Source: Vannielia litorea (GTDB lineage: Bacteria; Pseudomonadota; Alphaproteobacteria; Rhodobacterales; Rhodobacteraceae). Taken from it: 41,440 nt of DNA. The translations under genes were made by a program, and so were the position numbers. This document shows positions 32,950 through 40,510 of this stretch, in pieces. The stretch lies in contig NZ_QTNQ01000034.1 of assembly GCF_018424695.1 (NCBI RefSeq), positions 1-41,440 on the forward strand, in the 5' to 3' direction. A model generated the notes under the pieces. That model searched no databases and was not told the origin of the DNA. It worked only from the letters and a program-made list of their open reading frames with translations. The stretch's first letter is position 1. Every line of letters begins with the position of its first letter.

Positions 32950-33419
32950 CGGGCAGCCCTCCGTCCGATGATGATGTCCTTCATGTCGGCGTCTTTGATT
33001 GCGGCCCGGGTTTGGGCGGCCGACGCAGCCAGTTTCCCGGCCAGTCGTTGCTCCCGCCATTCGCCGGTGTTGATCTTGTTCCAGCGCGAGATGCTCCGCT
33101 TCGGCAGGCCCAACCGCTCTGCGGTCTTGCAGATGCGCGCCATGTTCGTCCCGAAGTGTGCTGCCATATCGGAGCACCCGACCTCATAGCGCCACATCGA
33201 GCGGAAGCTGTCTTCCTGCTCAGGCCCGATGCACTGCTGGCGGTCACGGGGAAATTGCGGGCGCGGCGGCAAGTCCCGCGCCGCGGCCCGGAAGCGGACC
33301 GCCTGGGCGCTGATGCCGAGCTCGGCTCCGATCTCCGCGAGCGTCATGTCGTGATTGTTCCAGAGCCGCGCGAAGGCCGCGTTGGACACTGTCTTGCCTC
33401 GATGTGCCGCCCGGGTCAT
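32946..33419 (-). CDS. Helix-turn-helix phage protein (157 aa)
   Basis: ATG 33419 overlaps the RusA stop as ATGA. A first HTH is seen in LWNNHDMTLAEIGAELGISA and a second in YEVGCSDMAAHFGTNMARI. The basic C-terminus (EWREQRLAGKLAASAAQTRA) fits DNA binding. It could be an early regulator or homing-associated DNA-binding protein; the exact role is unknown. Confidence 0.6.
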   Translation of the reverse strand: MTRAAHRGKTVSNAAFARLWNNHDMTLAEIGAELGISAQAVRFRAAARDLPPRPQFPRDRQQCIGPEQEDSFRSMWRYEVGCSDMAAHFGTNMARICKTAERLGLPKRSISRWNKINTGEWREQRLAGKLAASAAQTRAAIKDADMKDIIIGRRAAR

Positions 33420-33835
33420 GGCAAGAGCCTCCGGGCCTCGGCTGAGAGTGCTCCACGGCACCAGGCAGCAATGTCGATGTTGGGAGCCGCGTGGGGCGCG
33501 ATCACCGCCACGCAGCCCTTGAGACCCGGCACCCAGACAAGATGGAAGACCGGCACGATCCGCCGATTGTCGTCGGGCAGGACACCGGCCTCGACCATCG
33601 CGTCGGCATAGGCCTTGATGACGTTGTCGCCATCCATACCCCCTACCCCGTCGGCGCCGACGTGATAGGTGATCTCGACCGGCGGCTCGACGGGGCGGAT
33701 GCGCTGGAGTGCGAGCATCTGCGCCGCCTGCCGGCGCCACGCTCGGTACTCGGGCGTCTTCCGCCGCCCCTTCGCCGCGTTAGCGAAAGCGTTGTTCAGG
33801 CTGATGGGGGCTGGAAGAGCAAGGACCTGGGTCAT
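33416..33835 (-). CDS. rusA: RusA-family Holliday junction resolvase
   Basis: A 139-residue protein with the RusA layout: N-terminal PAPISLNNAFANAAKGRRKT, TPEYRAWRRQAAQML, and the acidic active-site region GMDGDNVIKAYADAMVEAG followed by VLPDDNRRI, supplying the metal-binding Asp residues. It cuts four-way junctions during phage recombination. It is coupled by ATGA overlaps to the methyltransferase upstream and the HTH gene downstream. Confidence 0.85.
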   Translation of the reverse strand: MTQVLALPAPISLNNAFANAAKGRRKTPEYRAWRRQAAQMLALQRIRPVEPPVEITYHVGADGVGGMDGDNVIKAYADAMVEAGVLPDDNRRIVPVFHLVWVPGLKGCVAVIAPHAAPNIDIAAWCRGALSAEARRLLP

Positions 33836-36492
33836 GCCATTGCCTCCCGGCTCGACGAAGCGGCCAGATGCGCCGCGTTCGCCCCCGCAAGGGCCTCCGC
33901 CAGATCGGGGCAGACGCTGTTACCACAGCACGAAATCTGCACGTGCTTGGAGAAGGGGGTGAAGGACCATTCGCCATGCGCGTCCTCGCTCCAGACGCCC
34001 TCGATCACGTAGCTTTCGTCAATGGTCAGTTGAGCGGCGTATGAACTCGCTGGAAGTGTTCCGTCGCGAATGGACGAAGCGATGGCAGTAGCCACATAGG
34101 AGGACAAGATTTCCAAGATCACGGCGGAGGCTGGGGAAGGCTGTCCAGCCCGCGATGTGGTGAACTTCGAAGCCTCTTTCCGGATAGACGTGCGCTTTTC
34201 CGCATCGACGGCATGAAGCCCCGTCGCGCCGCCAAACCTGGTTGCAGAGATCCCGCCACTCGCTGGATGTGTAGAAGGTCTGCCGCTCGGACGTTGCTCC
34301 TCCTCTCCAGTTCCCGTTGCGAACGCCCGTGTTTGATGCAGCTGCGCAAGCGACCGAGCAATATCTTCGAACTCGGTAGGCAGGGGAAACGAGACGCTGC
34401 CGGCCGCACTCCTCGCAGGTGACGTGGATCTTTTGGGACTGCGTAGAACTAGACGCCTTTGCCCTAAGTCGATCAGCGCAGACACGGGAACATGACCGCT
34501 TCGGCCTGCTGCCCATGATTGCCACGAAGGGAGCTCCGCAGGCTTCGCAACGGCGCTCGACGCGAGGGGCTGTGCGCGGGCGACCGCCCCTTGGATTGTG
34601 CGGCCTTGCCATTGTTTGATCCTCCACGTTTTCCACCAAGAAGGGAAGCCCTGCGCGTTGAACAGCTCGCGGGGCGTCAGCATGCGCAGGCCAATGTCGA
34701 TGACCACGAATGTCTCGCCATCCAGGTCCAGCGTCACAAACTCTTCTTCGCCCCAAGCGCCGTGGGCGCGCAGGAAGGCGGCCACCTCGCGCGCCCGGTC
34801 CTCGTGCTCGGGGCGGAAGGGCGGCGCAGCCAAGTCGGCCTGAATGTGGCCGAAGCGATCATCCACCGTGACGGTGTGGCAGGGCTCATCGAGCGGCGCG
34901 CCGGTGCCTTGGCCGTAATACTTGGTCAGGAAGGCCGCCACCGGGGTTTGGTGGCTCCCGCTGCCCGCGACTGTGCTCACGGGCTCGCGCGGATCGTGCC
35001 CGGCGTGGGCTCCCATGCGCGGCCCACCGTTCTGTTGGGCGAGGAAGGCCGCGACCGGATATTGCTTCACGCCACCAGCGACCACCGTGTTGAGCGGTGC
35101 GCCAATATCGAGGGCGCGCGGGGCCTGCCCTTCACGCTCGCCGTTGCCCACGTGAACCATGGTCGCGGCGATCATGCTGTTCTGGTCTTTCTTCGACGCG
35201 CAGATGGTGTGAGCGGGGGCGTCGACCGGGCGGCAGGAGCCGCCGTGCTGGGCCTGCGTCAGGACTGGCGCGACAACGGCATGCTGGACGCCCCCCACGG
35301 TGACGGTGCCCATCGGCTCTTGCAGCGGGTATTCGCGCCGCCCGCCGCTGTCGCCGTGGGCGATGCTGGCGAGGTAGGGCGTCACGCAGGTCAGCCCCGC
35401 GCCTCCAGCGGTGACGGTGTGCGTCTGCTGGTCTGCACCCTGCCACGGCTTCTGACTATTCCGCATCGTTGCCAGAAAGGGCGATACGACGGCGCTATGC
35501 CCGCCCCCGGCCAACACCGTGGGGTGCGGCGCATCCACGGCGCTATCGCGGCGGGCGGTGCCCTTCATTGACATGAGCGACGGCACCACCACGCTCTTCT
35601 CGCCCCGGTTGGCGCAGGTGATGGTCTCGAACGGATCGTCCACGCTTTCCACGCGCCCGCCGTGGGTGAGGTTCACGATGTAGGGCGCCTTGGCGTCGAG
35701 CACGTAACGCTTCATGCCCCGCGCGATCCTCGCCATGGTGTTGTCGGCCAGTGGGCGGATGGCGCGCAGCCCGTGCTTCTCCTTGATGTCCTCTGAGCTG
35801 TCGAAGATCGAGGGGCATGTGATCGACCAGTCGATGCACTCGGCCGCCGTGCGCCACGGCTTGCGCTTGCCCTGCTTCACCGCCCGGCTTTCAGGATCTC
35901 CATGCGTGGGCTTCGGCCAGACAATCGGCCTCCCGTCGCGGCGCGCGACCAAGAACCACCGCTTGCGGATCGTCGGAGCGCCGTAATCGCAGGCCCGCAG
36001 CTCGCGGGATTGCACCCGGTAGCCCGCCGCCTTGAGCCGCTTGAGCCAAAGCTCGTAGGTCATGCCGGAGAACTCTTTGATGATCTTCCCGTCGTCGCCC
36101 AGCGGCCCCCAGGTCACGAACTCTTCGACGTTCTCCATGCAGATCACGTCGGGCTTCACCTTCTCGGCCCAATCGACGACGATCCACGCCAGGTCGCGAA
36201 TATTCCGGTCGCGCACGGCCCCGCCCTTCGCCTTCGAGAAGTGCTTGCAGTCGGGCGAGGCCCACAGCAGGCCCACCTTGCGGCCCGCGCAGACCTTCAC
36301 CGGGTCGACATCCCAGATGTTGCTGTTCAGGTGGAGCGTGTCGGGGTGGTTGGCCGCGTGAAGCGCGAGCGCCGGGCCGCTGTGGTTGATGGCGATATCC
36401 GGGCTGCGGCCAAGCGCGCTCTCAATGCCGGTCGAGGCGCCGCCGCCGCCGGCGAAGCTGTCGATGATGAGGGGGAGTGCCGATCCGTCCAT
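33832..36492 (-). CDS. Phage C5-cytosine methyltransferase interrupted in frame by an HNH gene
   Basis: An 886-codon frame. Motif I is SFAGGGGASTGIE (12-24), motif IV ASPDCKHFSKAKGG with Cys82, motif VI MENVEEF (119-125) and motif VIII APTIRKRWFLV. Residues 285-550 are about eight units of 33-40 residues of the type P-x-x-TV-x-AGG...V-x-P-hL, a repeated target-recognition region. Motif IX ends at NAQGFP (617). Then 208 codons unlike any methyltransferase follow; homology resumes at ESYVIEGVWS (826), with motif X CCGNSVCPDLAEAL. The extra 624 bp coincide with an HNH gene in another frame. Whether active enzyme is made is open. Confidence 0.85.
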   Translation of the reverse strand: MDGSALPLIIDSFAGGGGASTGIESALGRSPDIAINHSGPALALHAANHPDTLHLNSNIWDVDPVKVCAGRKVGLLWASPDCKHFSKAKGGAVRDRNIRDLAWIVVDWAEKVKPDVICMENVEEFVTWGPLGDDGKIIKEFSGMTYELWLKRLKAAGYRVQSRELRACDYGAPTIRKRWFLVARRDGRPIVWPKPTHGDPESRAVKQGKRKPWRTAAECIDWSITCPSIFDSSEDIKEKHGLRAIRPLADNTMARIARGMKRYVLDAKAPYIVNLTHGGRVESVDDPFETITCANRGEKSVVVPSLMSMKGTARRDSAVDAPHPTVLAGGGHSAVVSPFLATMRNSQKPWQGADQQTHTVTAGGAGLTCVTPYLASIAHGDSGGRREYPLQEPMGTVTVGGVQHAVVAPVLTQAQHGGSCRPVDAPAHTICASKKDQNSMIAATMVHVGNGEREGQAPRALDIGAPLNTVVAGGVKQYPVAAFLAQQNGGPRMGAHAGHDPREPVSTVAGSGSHQTPVAAFLTKYYGQGTGAPLDEPCHTVTVDDRFGHIQADLAAPPFRPEHEDRAREVAAFLRAHGAWGEEEFVTLDLDGETFVVIDIGLRMLTPRELFNAQGFPSWWKTWRIKQWQGRTIQGAVARAQPLASSAVAKPAELPSWQSWAAGRSGHVPVSALIDLGQRRLVLRSPKRSTSPARSAAGSVSFPLPTEFEDIARSLAQLHQTRAFATGTGEEEQRPSGRPSTHPASGGISATRFGGATGLHAVDAEKRTSIRKEASKFTTSRAGQPSPASAVILEILSSYVATAIASSIRDGTLPASSYAAQLTIDESYVIEGVWSEDAHGEWSFTPFSKHVQISCCGNSVCPDLAEALAGANAAHLAASSSREAMA
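34019..34612 (-). CDS. HNH homing-type endonuclease nested in the methyltransferase gene
   Basis: ATG 34612, with GGAGG 8 nt upstream, encodes 197 residues in a different frame from the host gene. Two zinc ribbons (C22/C25/C41/C45 and C66/C69/C85/C89) precede NWRGG (101-105) and an HNH core: C134/C137, VHHI (H151, H152), NLVLLCGYCH (N168, C173, C176, H177) and H181. Phage free-standing homing endonucleases often have this order. It fills nearly all of the 624-bp insertion and its TGA ends 2 bp before methyltransferase homology resumes. Confidence 0.88.
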   Translation of the reverse strand: MARPHNPRGGRPRTAPRVERRCEACGAPFVAIMGSRPKRSCSRVCADRLRAKASSSTQSQKIHVTCEECGRQRLVSPAYRVRRYCSVACAAASNTGVRNGNWRGGATSERQTFYTSSEWRDLCNQVWRRDGASCRRCGKAHVYPERGFEVHHIAGWTAFPSLRRDLGNLVLLCGYCHRFVHSRRNTSSEFIRRSTDH

Positions 36493-36494
36493 CG

Positions 36495-37121
36495 TTACAT
36501 ACCCAGCGCGGATTTGTACATGTCGAGCACCGCCTCTTCCTCGGCGATGTCGTCGGGCTCGCGCTTGCGCAGCGCGATGATCTTGCGCATGACCTTGGTG
36601 TCGTAGCCACGCCCCTTGGCCTCGGCCATCACCTCCTTCTGCGCGTCCGCGATGTCCTTCTTCTCGGCCTCGAGACGCTCGAACCGCTCGATGAATGAGC
36701 GGAGCTCTTCGGCGGCCACGCGATGGGTCTTGTCCTTCACGTCCTGATCGGCCGCAGTCTCCTTAATAGGCCTCGACCGCTCACCAAGCGCGCGTTTAAC
36801 TGACGTCATAGCTGTCTTTGCGATCTGAAGGTGCTTCGGCAACTCGGCCACGAGCACATCGCGCTTTCCCACTGAATTGGGTGGGCTGACGATCCCGGCC
36901 TCTTCCATTGCTTCGACCAGGCGCGCGGCCTTGTTGTAGCCGATGGCGAGCTTGCGCTGGATGTAGCTGGTGGAGCACTTGCGATCCTGGATCACCATCT
37001 CCGCGGCCTGTAGCAGGAGAGCGTCAACGCCGTCGGCGGCACGCTTCAAATCGCTTTCGGTGAACGGTCCTGTGGTGGTGCCATCTGCCAGGGTCATAGT
37101 CATGGTGGTCTGATCATTCAT
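36495..37121 (-). CDS. FtsK-gamma winged helix fused to a GapR (DUF2312) domain
   Basis: A 208-residue protein. Residues 33-95 match the DNA-binding gamma domain of FtsK/SpoIIIE (VIQDRKCSTSYIQRKLAIGY, NKAARLVEAMEEAGIVSPP, VGKRDVLV). Residues 134-208 match GapR (VAAEELRSFIERFERLEAEK, GYDTKVMRKIIALRKRE, AVLDMYKSALGM), the alphaproteobacterial protein that binds overtwisted DNA. No translocase motor is present. ATG 37121 has a GGAG site. It probably binds phage or host DNA in a sequence- and topology-sensitive way; the combined function is inference. Confidence 0.85.
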   Translation of the reverse strand: MNDQTTMTMTLADGTTTGPFTESDLKRAADGVDALLLQAAEMVIQDRKCSTSYIQRKLAIGYNKAARLVEAMEEAGIVSPPNSVGKRDVLVAELPKHLQIAKTAMTSVKRALGERSRPIKETAADQDVKDKTHRVAAEELRSFIERFERLEAEKKDIADAQKEVMAEAKGRGYDTKVMRKIIALRKREPDDIAEEEAVLDMYKSALGM

Positions 37122-37132
37122 GGTCAGCTCCT

Positions 37133-37855
37133 TCAGAAAAGGTTCTCCTGGCCCTCAGGGGCAGGCGGTTGCGGGTTGCCGGGGTAGTCGCCCGGGCGCT
37201 CCAGCGCCGCACGGCTGCCCGGCGGGATCCAGTCCAGCACCTTCGCGGCACCCCCTTTGCGCCAAATGAACCAGGCGTAGCTGGTGGCGGTGCTGGGCTG
37301 CTTCCACTTGCCATCGCGGGCGCACCAGTAGGGTTGCGACGGGTCCAGCAGCAGGCCGGAGGCCATCACCACGCGCTCGGCGAAGATCAGAGTCTCATTG
37401 GGCGGGGTGCGGGCGAAGATGTCATGGTAGCGGCCGGCGCTTTCGAGGAAGGCGGTGCGCAGCAGCATCGCGCAGCCGTGCCGGGCCACGCCGAGCGCGC
37501 GATGCACGAATTCGGCGGCCCGGTTGAAGGGCGGGTTGGTGATGATCCAGTCCACCGGCTCGCCGTGAAGGATCGGCTGGGTATCCGGCCAGTCGAGCAG
37601 GAAATCCTGCGTGCTTTCCTGCCCTGCCCCGTAATCCACGATGTCGGAGGCCCAGACTGAGCGGAAGCTCTCTGCCAGCACCTTCGCCATGTGCATCTCG
37701 CCGCAGGCAGGCTCCCACACGCTCATCCGCTCCGCGCCCCAGATGCGGCGGGTGAGCGCACGTGTCGCCCATGGCGGCGTGGGGAAATAGTCGAGGCTGT
37801 CCGCCGCCGAGTGACGGCGCGCCATGACTGCTGTTGAACTGCTTGTAGCCATCAT
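37133..37855 (-). CDS. Phage N6-adenine-type DNA methyltransferase
   Basis: A 240-residue class I methyltransferase. It opens with the typical phage sequence LDYFPTPPWATRALTRRIWG, then motif I VWEPACGEMHMAKVL and motif IV DWIITNPPFNRAAEFV (NPPF). Phage enzymes of this type modify adenine to avoid host restriction or to regulate. The start overlaps the upstream HTH gene stop as ATGA. Confidence 0.82.
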   Translation of the reverse strand: MMATSSSTAVMARRHSAADSLDYFPTPPWATRALTRRIWGAERMSVWEPACGEMHMAKVLAESFRSVWASDIVDYGAGQESTQDFLLDWPDTQPILHGEPVDWIITNPPFNRAAEFVHRALGVARHGCAMLLRTAFLESAGRYHDIFARTPPNETLIFAERVVMASGLLLDPSQPYWCARDGKWKQPSTATSYAWFIWRKGGAAKVLDWIPPGSRAALERPGDYPGNPQPPAPEGQENLF

Positions 37856-38421
37856 CTCACCGGCTCTTGAGGAGTGGTTTCCCTTGCAGTGAGCTTCAGC
37901 CTGAGTTCCGCGAGATCGCGTGTGACAAGAGCGCGAGAGACGCCCTCGGCGCGCGCCATCTCTGCGAGTGACTGCCCGGCTTCGGCCATCGCCTTAAGTC
38001 GCTCACGACGCTCGAGCGTCGCCTTTCGAGGACCGCCGCCACCGCCGACTGCCTTGGACGGGGTCAATCCCATTTCCTTCAGCCAGACGCGGACACGGTG
38101 GTCAGGGAACCCGGTTTCTTCCGCGAGGCCCGGGACGGTCTTTTCGGGGCTGAAGGCGGCGCGCAGGATCTCCTTCCGCTCTGCCTTTGCTGCGCGCTTC
38201 GTCCTTTTCGGGATCAACGGCGCGGGTGCCGGTGGCGACGATGGCGCTGCCGTGAGCCTGCGCTTCGGCCCGGTGATGAGGGCCACCGGCGGGCGCGCGC
38301 AACGAATGCTGCTCACCCCTGCCCGCCTGGCCGCGTTCTCGGCGGGAGCGAGCTCGGCCATTCCGCGGGCATATGGGATCTGCAACGCCACCCACTGCTT
38401 TGGTGTCAGGTCTGCCATCAT
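37852..38421 (-). CDS. Phage HTH protein (189 aa)
   Basis: A 189-residue basic protein. The N-terminal LTPKQWVALQIPYARGMAEL and the C-terminal QSLAEMARAEGVSRALVTRD, a good helix-turn-helix, suggest a DNA-binding regulator; a second HTH-like part is VPGLAEETGFPDHRVRVWLK. A Pro/Ala-rich linker lies between. ATG 38421 or 38418 can start it. Its stop overlaps the adenine methyltransferase start. Confidence 0.6.
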   Translation of the reverse strand: MMADLTPKQWVALQIPYARGMAELAPAENAARRAGVSSIRCARPPVALITGPKRRLTAAPSSPPAPAPLIPKRTKRAAKAERKEILRAAFSPEKTVPGLAEETGFPDHRVRVWLKEMGLTPSKAVGGGGGPRKATLERRERLKAMAEAGQSLAEMARAEGVSRALVTRDLAELRLKLTARETTPQEPVR

Positions 38422-38660
38422 CAGCCCCCGTCCCGAGGCTTGGCGAAGATCGCCTTCGCGATGGCCTTGGACATGCGAATGCGAATGTCAGCGGTGCTTG
38501 CTGATTTGGCGCCCTTGCAAGGACACGGCTGGAGGGCGACCCGCAGGCTGTGCGCCTCGACGATAGGCAGGCGGATCACAAGGTGCTCGCCATCCCGCTT
38601 GATGCTGGACGCCTCTCCGTCGAAAGCGAGGTCAGGGACTGAAGGGGCTCCGTCAGCCAT
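38421..38660 (-). CDS. Hypothetical phage protein (79 aa)
   Basis: A 79-residue protein (MADGAPSVPDLAFDGEASSI, EHLVIRLPIVEAHSLRVALQ) with one Cys pair (PCPCKG). It shares one base of its stop with the start of the next gene, and its own start overlaps the small gene upstream. The early-operon position and couplings argue it is real. Function unknown. Confidence 0.55.
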   Translation of the reverse strand: MADGAPSVPDLAFDGEASSIKRDGEHLVIRLPIVEAHSLRVALQPCPCKGAKSASTADIRIRMSKAIAKAIFAKPRDGG

Positions 38661-38805
38661 GGCGACCCCGAGTGTTCCCGGAAGGTTCTCCGGAGATTTT
38701 CTTCAGCCGCGCAGCGGCGCGCGCGGCAATCAAGTCGCCGGTGGCGCCAATGTGGATGCCGAGCGCGACTTGAAAACGGAGCCACGTGATCTGAACCCGG
38801 ATCAT
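38653..38805 (-). CDS. Small hypothetical phage protein (50 aa)
   Basis: ATG 38805 overlaps the upstream stop as ATGA, and the 50-codon frame ends 8 bp inside the next gene. The product begins MIRVQITWLRFQVALGIHIG, then TGDLIAARAAARLKKISGEP, an amphipathic, basic sequence. It exactly fills the only gap in an otherwise overlapping gene chain, which is the main reason to believe it. Confidence 0.5.
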   Translation of the reverse strand: MIRVQITWLRFQVALGIHIGATGDLIAARAAARLKKISGEPSGNTRGRHG

Positions 38806-39164
38806 CCACGCAGCTCCCGCGCCGCCTCGGACGGGAAGCGCTCGTAGGCCATGCCCACAGCAAAACCGCTGGGGGCGTTGCTACCCTCCCACCAATTTCG
38901 CGCTGTCGTCGCATCGACGCCGAAGGTGAATGCAACGTGCTCGGGGCTCTCGAAGTGACTGTGGATGAACTTTTGCCAGCGGGCCTTGAACGCTTGCCGA
39001 TACGACAGCGCTTGCTGCTTGGAAAACTTTCCTGAGGACATTCCTTTGGTTCCTGGTCCAGGTTGCGTGTGTGAACAGCGACCTGACGATTTGGAGCCAG
39101 AGAAAGGATCAGAGGCCGGGGCAACAGCTCCGGCCTCTGCTTGCGTGGCGACACAGCGGCTCAT
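38802..39164 (-). CDS. Phage HTH-type early protein (120 aa)
   Basis: ATG 39164 overlaps the Cro-like gene stop as ATGA, giving 120 residues; an ATG at 39041 is an alternative. The C-terminal half (ARWQKFIHSHFESPEHVAFT, FGVDATTARNWWEGSNAPSG) is a helix-turn-helix pattern common in small early proteins of alphaproteobacterial prophages. It probably regulates early transcription with the Cro-like protein. Confidence 0.6.
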   Translation of the reverse strand: MSRCVATQAEAGAVAPASDPFSGSKSSGRCSHTQPGPGTKGMSSGKFSKQQALSYRQAFKARWQKFIHSHFESPEHVAFTFGVDATTARNWWEGSNAPSGFAVGMAYERFPSEAARELRG

Positions 39165-39379
39165 GCGGCAGTCTCGCCATCGGACTGCTTTTGGGGAGGG
39201 TTCTGAGCCATGTAGGCGCGGAGCTTTTCACTGTCCTCCGCATCCTTGATGTCGCGCCGCTTCTTCCGCTCGAAGAAGCGCCCGTTGCCCAGCGCCCGAA
39301 GGGACAAGGTCGAAGGGGCGATGCCTGCATCTTCGCAGTACCGCCTGACCTCTTCGGTGATGTTGGTTTGCTCCGTCAT
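39161..39379 (-). CDS. Cro-like small DNA-binding protein
   Basis: A 72-residue protein divergent from the cI-type repressor gene. Its core (ITEEVRRYCEDAGIAPSTLS, LRALGNGRFFERKKRRD) is a short helix-turn-helix. Position as first leftward early gene, with two palindromic operators in the 89-bp gap, fits a Cro role. A TTGACA at 39413-39418 (minus) beside the second operator is a good -35 for it. Confidence 0.65.
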   Translation of the reverse strand: MTEQTNITEEVRRYCEDAGIAPSTLSLRALGNGRFFERKKRRDIKDAEDSEKLRAYMAQNPPQKQSDGETAA

Positions 39380-39393
39380 ATCAGCACCGACAT

Positions 39394-39407
39394 TTGCCTA
39401 TTGGCAA
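39394..39407. promoter_or_regulatory. Phage operator O1
   Basis: TTGCCTATTGGCAA, arms TTGCC/GGCAA with a 4-bp centre. It is the copy nearest the cro-like gene; its centre is 24 bp from O2. Confidence 0.75.
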
Positions 39408-39417
39408 CATCATGTCA

Positions 39418-39431
39418 ATGCCAATTGGCAA
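39418..39431. promoter_or_regulatory. Phage operator O2
   Basis: ATGCCAATTGGCAA, with a perfect 12-bp palindromic core TGCCAATTGGCA. It abuts the TTGACA (-35) of the leftward promoter, and a TATGAT (39433-39438) just beyond it is a candidate -10 for the repressor gene. Confidence 0.75.
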
Positions 39432-39468
39432 ATATGATGTCGGCAGGCAAAGTGCTTTAGTCGCGCAC

Positions 39469-40134
39469 ATGAGCAAGACAGTGCGCGATCGGATAATTCA
39501 GGCTTGGGAAGAAAGCGGCGTGTCAGCTGCAGAGCTGTCGCGCCGCTCCGGCGTCAGCTACGATGTCATAACCAAGCTCAAGCATCGACCAACATCGTCG
39601 ACATCCGCGGAAAATGCGGAGAAGTTGCTCAGAGCCCTTGGCCTGACCGGCACCGCATCAACCTCCTTAGCCACCCCGCCGACTGCATTCGGCAACAGCG
39701 CCCCCTCCGACGCAGCGCTCACCTCTGTTCCAGTTTACGATATTGCGGCGGCGGCCGGCGTGGGCATGATTGTTCCCGATTACGAGGCCGTGGCCGAGAA
39801 CCTTGCTTTTCCATCTGGCTACCTTCGACACTTGACGACCACCGCACCACAGCACTTGGCCATCATCAGCGTGACCGGCGCCAGCATGCTCCCGACCCTG
39901 AGCCATGACGACTTGGTGATGGTAGACACGACAAAGAAGAACATCGCCTACGACGGCATGTTCGTGATCCGGCATGATGATCTGTTGAAAGTGAAGCGTC
40001 TGCGCTGGGGGCGCGGGAAGACCAGCATCATCATTCGCTCCGACAATGTGCGGGACTTCCCCGAAGAAGATGCGGATCCAATGGATATCGAGATTGTCGG
40101 CCGGGTGATCTGGACAGGGAAGAAAGAACCATGA
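39469..40134 (+). CDS. cI-type phage repressor with S24 (LexA-like) peptidase domain
   Basis: ATG 39469 gives 221 residues. The N-terminal HTH (ESGVSAAELSRRSGVSYDVI, 15-34) is followed by a linker, an Ala-Gly autocleavage site (A96-G97), catalytic Ser139 in VTGASMLPTLSHDDLVMVD and Lys176 in LLKVKRLRW. It should hold the prophage silent and self-cleave on RecA activation. No ribosome site precedes the start and the likely -10 is close, so the message may be near-leaderless. The stop overlaps a lipoprotein gene. Confidence 0.88.
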   Translation: MSKTVRDRIIQAWEESGVSAAELSRRSGVSYDVITKLKHRPTSSTSAENAEKLLRALGLTGTASTSLATPPTAFGNSAPSDAALTSVPVYDIAAAAGVGMIVPDYEAVAENLAFPSGYLRHLTTTAPQHLAIISVTGASMLPTLSHDDLVMVDTTKKNIAYDGMFVIRHDDLLKVKRLRWGRGKTSIIIRSDNVRDFPEEDADPMDIEIVGRVIWTGKKEP

Positions 40135-40451
40135 AGAAGAAGATTCTGTGCGCCTGCCTGCTGATCAGCCTTTCTGGATGCCTTGGGGATCCGAACACGG
40201 CGGTCGATCTCATGAAGGGCAATGGTTCAGTAAGCAGAGCGCCAGATGGATCTATGACGTTCCGATACGTCGTTCACGCAGACGCCTATGATGGCATCAT
40301 CGATGACCCCAAGGAGCTCCGCTCTCAGCACGAGATGCTCATTGGCCAATTCCTAGGAAACGCCCAACACTGCCCTTCTGGATATGCGATCACATCGCGA
40401 TCCAGGAACGAAACCGTACCAGCATACGTATACGAGGGCCGCTGCCGCTAA
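40131..40451 (+). CDS. Small lipoprotein co-expressed with the repressor
   Basis: ATG 40131 overlaps the repressor stop as ATGA. The 106-residue product has a lipoprotein signal with lipobox LSGC (Cys17; MKKKILCACLLISLSGC) and a mature part with GSMTFRYVVHADAYDG and two further Cys. Coupling to the repressor predicts expression in the lysogen, so it is a candidate lysogenic-conversion protein, for example for superinfection exclusion. Family not recognised. Confidence 0.7.
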   Translation: MKKKILCACLLISLSGCLGDPNTAVDLMKGNGSVSRAPDGSMTFRYVVHADAYDGIIDDPKELRSQHEMLIGQFLGNAQHCPSGYAITSRSRNETVPAYVYEGRCR

Positions 40452-40510
40452 GCGCCGCGCCTATCGACAACACAACCACACCCTGACGATTCGGCTCATT
40501 GCGAGGAAAG

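Noticed and set aside
34018..34641. Group I intron or intein in the phage methyltransferase
   Set aside because: The HNH gene fills all but about 30 bp of the insert, leaving no room for a ribozyme core outside the coding sequence, and there are no intein junction residues (N-terminal Cys/Ser with C-terminal His-Asn). A covariance-model search would settle the intron option.
34519..35571. A 350-codon plus-strand frame opposite the phage methyltransferase
   Set aside because: It mirrors the repeated recognition region of the real gene and has no independent domain or ribosome site.
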